The position numbers and the translations under genes were made by a program. From Symsagittifera roscoffensis (taxonomy: Eukaryota; Xenacoelomorpha; Acoela; Convolutidae), in assembly GCF_963678635.1 (NCBI RefSeq), contig NC_087067.1, positions 42,310,696 to 42,374,695 of the forward strand: a stretch of 64,000 nucleotides of DNA, given 5' to 3'. This document shows, one piece after another, positions 56,764-64,000 of this stretch (positions are counted from its first letter, which is position 1; each line of letters starts with the position of its first letter). Under the pieces are notes generated by a model. It worked only from the letters and a program-made list of their open reading frames with translations, made no database searches and was not told the origin of the DNA.

Positions 56764-57454
56764 AGAGGAGGAAGATAGGAGATAGAGTTCTAACTTACTA
56801 TTAAAGACTATGAATGAACTGTTGAACTGATTTAGCTTAAAGATTGAGTTGCGATATGTGCTATGTATAGTTAATGTCATTTAGGAACTGTTTCGAAAGG
56901 GAAATGTGGTGTAGAGGTCGTACTATAATTACGTATGTTATTATATAATGTTGTATGACCATCAAGGTCAAAGTTATAGTGAATGTCTTGTGTTCACACA
57001 GTCAGTGTGTTAGCCTATGAGAGTGAGTTTAAGGTGTCTCTTTTTCGTATTGTTATTACGTTACCGTTTACGAAGTAGTGCATAGGCATACTTCTACAGG
57101 AATATCTATGTTCCGGGCGGGTTCCTATAGCTTTTAACAAACCACCAACAAGGTGGTTTTTGTCAAATTCGAGGATCTTCATTCTATAATTATCCCTAAG
57201 CATACGGATAGCCCACTTTCCGGGTGAGTTCCTATGTTTTTTTTACAATTAACAATGAAGATAAAGACATTTTTTTGAGGACATTTTATTTGAAATTTTC
57301 CTTGAATCCTTTTCTTGTATCTGTGACACGATGCAAACCCACTCAAGAAACTCAATTCTAGGATTGGAATTGTTAAATCAAATAAAACCTGGATTGTGGT
57401 GCTCAATTAACAGACTAATTTATTAACCAATAACTTCAATGTATTACTTAAATG
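56322..57454. repeat. 1133-bp tandem repeat, copy 1
   Basis: First of three full head-to-tail copies starting at TGGGAGAGAGTTACTG. It includes the acidic ORF, a purine run and about 690 bp of non-coding DNA with a duplicated landmark (TTCCGGGCGGGTTCCTAT, then TTCCGGGTGAGTTCCTAT about 105 bp on). It also has a hairpin ACCACC-AACAA-GGTGGT and an AATAAA at 57381-57386. The non-coding part may be the 3' LTR. Confidence 0.9.
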
Positions 57455-58589
57455 TGGGAGAGAGTTACTGTTGCGAATTGGAGCAAGAAATTTGAATCTT
57501 ACGTTACCTGCGGCTAGAAGAGTCACAATTTGTACCCCAATTAAAACCGTAGATAACAAAAATGCGGGCAAAGAGGAATCGCCAAAGGCTGCTGAATCAG
57601 TTGGAGTGAAAATGCCAATGGCTGCCGTACCAGTTGAGATTTTTTTTCAGCCAAAAGGTTCGGATGCTTGTCAGGAAGAGCATACACGATGTGTGATAAT
57701 AGCGGACGAGAGAGATGAGGAGAATGATAAAGAGCCAGTGGCTGTCGTGCAGGGAACAGCTGACATCAACGCTAGAGGTGATTCGAGGGACCCATTTGTT
57801 ACTGACGATTTGCACATCGCTGATGAGTTGTCGGCCATTAGTATGGCGGAGGTTGACCATCGGCAGATTCTCGAAGAGCTTGAAGACTTATTTTGAAGAG
57901 GAGGAAGATAGGAGATAGAGTTCTAACTTACTATTAAAGACTATGAATGAACTGTTGAACTGATTTAGCTTAAAGATTGAGTTGCGATATGTGCTATGTA
58001 TAGTTAATGTCATTTAGGAACTGTTTCGAAAGGGAAATGTGGTGTAGAGGTCGTACTATAATTACGTATGTTATTATATAATGTTGTATGACCATCAAGG
58101 TCAAAGTTATAGTGAATGTCTTGTGTTCACACAGTCAGTGTGTTAGCCTATGAGAGTGAGTTTAAGGTGTCTCTTTTTCGTATTGTTATTACGTTACCGT
58201 TTACGAAGTAGTGCATAGGCATACTTCTACAGGAATATCTATGTTCCGGGCGGGTTCCTATAGCTTTTAACAAACCACCAACAAGGTGGTTTTTGTCAAA
58301 TTCGAGGATCTTCATTCTATAATTATCCCTAAGCATATGGATAGCCCACTTTCCGGGTGAGTTCCTATGTTTTTTTTTACAATTGACAATGAAGATAAAG
58401 ACATTTCATTTGAGGACATTTTATTTGAAATTTTCCTTGAATCCTTTTCTTGTATCTGTGACACGATGCAAACCCACTCAAGAAACTCAATTCTAGGATT
58501 GGAATTGTTAAATCAAATAAAACCTGGATTGTGGTGCTCAATTAACAGACTAATTTATTAACCAATAACTTCAATGTATTACTTAAATG
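57455..58589. repeat. 1133-bp tandem repeat, copy 2
   Basis: Nearly identical to copy 1, 1135 bp long. Its acidic ORF ends at 57896; a Thr-to-Ala change near the end distinguishes copies 2 and 3 from copy 1. Confidence 0.9.
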
Positions 58590-59722
58590 TGGGAGAGAGT
58601 TACTGTTGCGAATTGGAGCAAGAAATTTGAATCTTACGTTACCTGCGGCTAGAAGAGTCACAATTTGTACCCCAATTAAAACCGTAGATAACAAAAATGC
58701 GGGCAAAGAGGAATCGCCAAAGGCTGCTGAATCAGTTGGAGTGAAAATGCCAATGGCTGCCGTACCAGTTGAGATTTTTTTTAAGCCAAAAGGTTCGGAT
58801 GCTTGTCAGGAAGAGCATACACGATGTGTGATAATAGCGGACGAGAGAGATGAGGAGAATGATAAAGAGCCAGTGGCTGTCGTGCAGGGAACAGCTGACA
58901 TCAACGCTAGAGGTGATTCGAGGGACCCATTTGTTACTGACGATTTGCACATCGCTGATGAGTTGTCGGCCATTAGTATGGCGGAGGTTGACCATCGGCA
59001 GATTCTCGAAGAGCTTGAAGACTTATTTTGAAGAGGAGGAAGATAGGAGATAGAGTTCTAACTTACTATTAAAGACTATGAATGAACTGTTGAACTGATT
59101 TAGCTTAAAGATTGAGTTGCGATATGTGCTATTATAGTTAATGTCATTTAGGAACTGTTTCGAAAGGGAAATGTGGTGTAGAGGTCGTACTATAATTACG
59201 TATGTTATTATATAATGTTGTATGACCATCAAGGTCAAAGTTATAGTGAATGTCTTGTGTTCACACAGTCAGTGTGTTAGCCTATGAGAGTGAGTTTAAG
59301 GTGTCTCTTTTTCGTATTGTTATTACGTTACCGTTTACGAAGTAGTGCATAGGCATACTTCTACAGGAATATCTATGTTCCGGGCGGGTTCCTATAGCTT
59401 TTAACAAACCACCAACAAGGTGGTTTTTGTCAAATTCGAGGATCTTCATTCTATAATTATCCCTAAGCATACGGATAGCCCACTTTCCGGATGAGTTCCT
59501 ATGTTTTTTTTACAATTGACAATGAAGATAAAGATATTTCATTTGAGGACATTTTATTTGAAATTTTCCTTGAATCCTTTTCTTGTATCTGTGACACGAT
59601 GCAAACCCACTCAAGAAACTCAATTCTAGGATTGGAATTGTTAAATCAAATAAAACCTGGATTGTGGTGCTCAATTAACAGACTAATTTATTAACCAATA
59701 ACTTCAATGTATTACTTAAATG
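58590..59722. repeat. 1133-bp tandem repeat, copy 3
   Basis: Nearly identical to copies 1 and 2. Its acidic ORF ends at 59031 and carries a Gln-to-Lys change next to PKGSDACQ. A 2-bp deletion lies near 59130. Confidence 0.9.
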
Positions 59723-59889
59723 TGGGAGAGAGTTACTGTTGCGAATTGGAGCAAGAAATTTGAATCTTACGTTACCTGCGGCTAGAAGAGTCACAATTTG
59801 TACCCCAATTAAAACCGTAGATAACAAAAATGCGGGCAAAGAGGAATCGCCAAAGGCTGCTGAATCAGTTGGAGTGAAAATGCCAATGG
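59723..59889. repeat. 1133-bp tandem repeat, partial copy 4
   Basis: Only the first ~168 bp are present, ending inside the acidic ORF where the second 8.1-kb copy begins. Confidence 0.9.
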
Positions 59890-61752
59890 CTCCATTTCAA
59901 AGTAGATTGAATCAGTGTTAAATGTTGAAAAAATTCAGCCTCTCCACCTAAAATCAAAAAGGGTTTTTGCTTGGGTTTCAATTTCGTAGCATAATTTCTT
60001 AAATGTGTAGATTAGAATGGGCGATCCAGCCAGTGGAGCGAGTGATCCCACCAGTGGTGCGAGCGATCCAGCCAAAGGAGCGAGCGATCCAGCCAGTGGA
60101 GCGAACTGCAGTGAACAGGGAGCTGGAAGTGGAGGTGTAACGACTCAGAACAAGCGAGGTCCACGCAAAGAATACCCTTTCGAGGCAAGGTGATCAAAAA
60201 AAGCTGAAGAATGTCAAAAGATCAAGAAATTGGAGCAAAAATTGAAGATACTGAACATGACATACTGAAAATTGCCCCCACATCCCAGACTTATCCCAGA
60301 CTGAATTATTTTATTGAGCGAAGCTGCTTTATTAGGAAATCTCTCTAAAAAGCCTAATTTTAAAATGAAATCATACATTAAAAGGCAAACCTGTACCTCT
60401 GCAAAGCCTTGGATTTCGTTATTGTTGATTATTCTTGTGCGTTAAATCTGAGTTTCAATGCTTTTTAAAATACTTTCGTCTGTAAATAAAATCAAATCAA
60501 TTTCACGCCAGCGAAGGCAATAATATAAAAACTGTTTGACAGAATACAAACTTTTGAAAGCCTGATAAAAAGGCTGAACAGCGAATACCACTTTTCAATG
60601 CTAAATTTTGTTAGATTGTTATTCTGTTGTTCATAAATATTCGCGTGCGATGTTAGCCTTGAAAGAAAAAAATTTATTAGCCTCAGAAAAAATATATATG
60701 TAAGCTATATTGCAAAAAAGGTATTGCTTTTTGGTTCCAATCAATAAATTATCGTCCACAGAAAGTTTTTGTGTTAAATTTCTCGTTTTTGAGCCGTGTC
60801 GCATTTTCGAGTTTTAAGTGCTTCTGTGACAACTTTTTTTATGAACGTTAAACATTATTTTTTCACTGCCAAACATCAACTATTATTTTGAACATTTTTT
60901 TTCCAATAAGTTTCCAATATTCCTATCCATCAAAGTAACCGTTTTTTTTCTACAGACATCAAGATTAAATAAGCGAAGTAGGAGTTCTGAGAAACTCAAC
61001 CAAATGTGATTTTTACAGGAGATTTGCAGCAGATTCATAAACACAGCAAAGTTTATTAACAAATTGACAAGCACTTTGACAAACTTTTTGATTGACGGAA
61101 CAAAGATCTAAGAGGGCCGAATAGTTATTTTTTGTGAAGAAAAAGCAGATATTTTTCTCAATTTAATCAGAATAAGTCCAATGAAAGATAAAGATAAGGC
61201 CAATGAATCATACGGCGCTGATGAAAGATAAAGCTAAATCTAGTTACAACTGCTTTATTAAAGATTTTCACATTTGCATTATTTTGAAGGAGAGCTCCTA
61301 TACCAACAGGAATATCCCACTAGCAGAGTTCACCTCTTCTAATAATCTTTTCATAGCATAGTTGAAGATTGCGTGAATGTCATCCGAAAACAATTTTTAA
61401 TTTTCTTCAATTTTTTTTTTCAAATTCAGTCAGCGTTTTTTAACCCCGACGTTTTTCTTCTTATCAGCTCTAATGAGTTTTATTGATTTAATTTGCGATT
61501 GTATATAAATAGATTGAGACTAATACGCTAGTAACGTGGGAACTGAGCTAGTAACGATGACATGGCGAGACGAAGAAAACCGACGGGGGGAGGACGCAAA
61601 CGGAAAAAATGCACTGCTAAGAAACTTATTCGCACGTTCAAAAACTGTCGTTTGATCAGAGTTTGTGTCATTAATCACTTGAGAACGGAAAACTGTAAAA
61701 ATTTAGATTTATTTAATCCATTTAAAATGGCAAGGTTGAACTCCACAAAATC

Positions 61753-62821
61753 GTGTACCGAGGGGAACAGACCTCGGGAAATCCCTTTGTTAAAGATACA
61801 CGGTACAACCTCATCAAGACAGCCGATCGAGAATTATCCCAGCGGAAATCGAGAATTATCCCGGAGGAAATGTTTCCTTCCATTTTGTTTTATTGGCCAG
61901 AATTCTTCGATTCAGATTTTCACTCGATCCTAACTAAAGCAGACAAAATTCATAGTTGTATTAATGATGCTTTGAAAGAGCGTAATTACACCGTAATCAA
62001 ATTTCTCGGCGAGTACTTTTGTTATTATCATTCGAAGTTCCACACATCGAATGGAATCCTATTTATGGAAGATAAGATGGTGATTCAACCGCAGTTGAGA
62101 TCCCCGATTATGGTTCGATTGCATAAAGGACACGCTGCATAAAGGACACGCTGGCCTGTTTATAATTAGGGACGTGGCGAATTGTTATTTCTTGTGGTCA
62201 CACATTAATCGGCAGATCCAATTAACCGCGGCGAATTGCAAAGAGTGCAATAAATCGGGTAAGAATTTAAAACCTGTTATTCCTAGTACGGAGGTTGCAC
62301 AGAGGGATTTAATGGAGGAACCAAATCATGAAAATCAAATGGAATGTTTAGGACCCCTATTTTCCTTTTGGGGCGCGAATAAATACCTGTTGATTTGTGT
62401 TGATCGGTTTTCAAAATTCCCGACGGTTCAAATAACGATGCGTACTACCGCAACGGTTATCAGCAATTTTTTTGTAAAATTATATTACTCTACATGCTAT
62501 ACCGCGAGTGATCCGATCGGATCAAGGATCGGGCTTTGTGCCTAAATCAGTTCGAGAGATTTGTCGTCAACAAAATATACATCTGATTTTTGCGCCGGTG
62601 GTAAGGAATCGAGCTACGGGCTTAGTGGAAAGATGTATCCGATCGTTTCGCGAAAGGTTAATGGCTTCTTCTTTTCAGAGCCCAAATCGGAGCTTACGTG
62701 TAAGGCTAAAGGATATACTACTCAGCATTTGAACTACAGTATATCAATTGTTGAGTTGTACTCCATTTGAGGCAAATTTTGGGCAAAAACCAAATACAAT
62801 TTGGCATTCGATTACTCGTGC
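61753..62821 (+). pseudogene. Integrase of gypsy element 2, second copy
   Basis: Same three-frame layout as 53652-54720, with frames 61753-62142, 62174-62545 and 62508-62732. The same 22-bp (61826-61869) and 16-bp (62121-62152) tandem duplications and the same frame shift near 62496 are present. All inactivating changes therefore predate the duplication. Confidence 0.85.
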
Positions 62822-62976
62822 TGCTTCAGCTGAAAACTTGACATGAAAAATTAATTGCTTTCTCTAGATCGTAAATAGAAGATATTTCGTTCAAAATTCA
62901 TTCAGAATTACGGTGAACCGGATGACGCAACAAACAGGGGACGTATGATCGTATCTAGCACTCGTTGGTATCGGGA

Positions 62977-64000
62977 ATGTCAGTCCCAAAGTCGGCAGTG
63001 GAAACAACAAGTGCTCCGGGTGCTCCAAGCTCAATCAAAAGGCTAGCACAATTTTTTTGCAAAATTCAAGAAAGATTGAAATCAGAACCGTACTTTGAAC
63101 CACTAAACGAGCGCTTAGTTCGTGAATCGGCCCATTCAGTCACTTTGTGTTCCGGAAAAATTTTGCATAAATGTGATCTCTCCATAAGTTTAGGTGGCTG
63201 GGATCACGAAACCGGCGGTTTGAAGGCAGTTTCTCCTTCGGGTACGGCGAAACAACGTGATGTGCAAACCGAGTGGGTTGCTCGGAATACGGGTGCGTTA
63301 GTTGCGTCTACGGGACAATCTCCTAAACCAGTGACGGATCACGCCGGTGGAACTGCCGAGAACCCGTTTTTGATCGATATTTCATCGGAAGGGCTTATAT
63401 GGACAGAGAGTCCGGGAAAGGATATAGAAATACTGCCGCGGACAAACACATTGCCTTCAGAACGGACAGTGGGACATAGTCAAGCCACGGGCGTGGAAAA
63501 GGAGGCTCAAACATTCGTATTGCCGCGAGAAACTTCTCAAGGAGGAATTGTGCTCTACTCGAGCTCGGAGGAAGGAAAAACGCTGCGAATGGGGTCAATC
63601 CCAGTGCCGACGAACCTTATTGAATTGTCTTCTACTGAGGACGGGGAGGATGAATCTGAGGAAACAGATAAAGCGAATACACATGAAATGGACACACAAG
63701 AGCTGCAATCATCCGAAAAAAGTAATGTCATCGCCTCAACATGTGCCAATGGACATAAAGCAAAAAGAGCAAAAGAACCCACCACAGACAAATTCGGGTC
63801 CAAGTCAGGTGAAAGTCCTCAAACAGGATACGACGGTTATTATGCACAACCAAGGCCATTAAGAATGCCGGCCTCCAAATTTTTCGGAGATAGACTGTTT
63901 ACGAGCGTAGTTAACGGCGGTGCATTGAACGTGCATGTATTACGTCAGACGCAAAACACTTCAGATGAAGAACTAGAAGGAGTGCCGAAGGCGGCAACGG
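62977..64000 (+). CDS. Unknown ORF behind the integrase, second copy (incomplete at window end)
   Basis: Duplicate of the 362-aa frame at 54876-55964, open from its ATG at 62977 to the window edge without a stop. One visible change is CAA-to-CAT near 63756-63758. Both copies stay open, which recent duplication alone would explain. Confidence 0.6.
   Translation, partial: MSVPKSAVETTSAPGAPSSIKRLAQFFCKIQERLKSEPYFEPLNERLVRESAHSVTLCSGKILHKCDLSISLGGWDHETGGLKAVSPSGTAKQRDVQTEWVARNTGALVASTGQSPKPVTDHAGGTAENPFLIDISSEGLIWTESPGKDIEILPRTNTLPSERTVGHSQATGVEKEAQTFVLPRETSQGGIVLYSSSEEGKTLRMGSIPVPTNLIELSSTEDGEDESEETDKANTHEMDTQELQSSEKSNVIASTCANGHKAKRAKEPTTDKFGSKSGESPQTGYDGYYAQPRPLRMPASKFFGDRLFTSVVNGGALNVHVLRQTQNTSDEELEGVPKAAT

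Larger units (their letters stand above)
51771..59889. repeat. First copy of an 8.1-kb tandem duplication
   Basis: The sequence from 51771 reappears from 59890 to the window end, offset 8119 bp early on and 8101 bp after small deletions. Identity is very high. The junction CCAATGGCT|CCATTTCAAAG at 59890 joins the middle of a 1133-bp repeat to the start of this unit with a few bases of microhomology, as expected for a head-to-tail duplication or an assembly artefact. Confidence 0.9.
59890..64000. repeat. Second copy of the 8.1-kb tandem duplication (runs off the window)
   Basis: Matches 51771-55899 with a few substitutions and small deletions (for example about 18 bp missing near 60904 and 5 bp near 60784). 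It carries the repeat-coding ORF (60017-60193), the TATA/TGGCGA site (61502-61576), the integrase remnant and the unknown ORF. Confidence 0.9.

Noticed and set aside
52791-61074. Repeated small minus-strand ORFs in the 8.1-kb unit and the 1133-bp repeats (62-87 codons)
   Set aside because: Their conservation only reflects recent DNA duplication. They lie opposite or outside the plausible plus-strand coding sequence.

Overview
This is a window of AT-rich nuclear DNA from an invertebrate-type animal draft assembly. The evidence is a spliced 376-codon actin gene with two GT-AG introns, one exon of an animal casein kinase I alpha type gene, and decayed Ty3/gypsy and BEL/Pao retrotransposons. A 200-base run of N marks a scaffold gap. 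I cannot name the phylum. Nothing looks bacterial, viral or organellar. Only actin and perhaps the casein kinase exon look like working host coding sequence; nearly everything else is repeat-derived.

Layout. 1-11,240: a roughly 3.5-4.2 kb unit present in serial copies. The unit carries the last kinase-domain exon of a CK1 alpha-like gene, intact in one copy (8366-8569) and truncated and mutated in another (4233-4383). In both copies the splice donor sits at the start of a 23-bp tandem array that repeats the donor motif. 11,240-12,480: a C tract and unique AT-rich DNA. 12,500-21,570: a very degenerate satellite of about 85 bp, arranged A-B-A'-C-B', which looks like an old tandem duplication that lost C from one copy. 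21,580-28,600: old dispersed repeats in both orientations, including a second copy (23,103-25,516) of the left end of the window. 28,630-34,520: a heavily mutated Ty3/gypsy element with gag, CCHC, protease, RT, RNase H and integrase still readable. 36,022-38,040: actin on the minus strand, with a CArG box upstream. 38,470-40,510: fold-back elements with C/G homopolymer tracts. 40,815-48,864: a tRNA-like sequence, then a BEL/Pao element with a plausible primer binding site at 41,164, cut by the gap. 49,065-51,770: diverged direct repeats and non-coding DNA. 51,771-64,000: an 8.1-kb head-to-tail duplication carrying a second gypsy-like element (integrase plus a 362-aa unknown ORF) and an internal 1133-bp tandem repeat (three full copies and part of a fourth).

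The genes do not form a pathway. The most distinctive observations are the splice-donor array beside the CK1 exon with its decoy pseudo-exon, the cluster of fold-back elements, the long degenerate satellite with two alternating boxes, and the unidentified 362-aa ORF behind the second integrase. I found no convincing new biological system.
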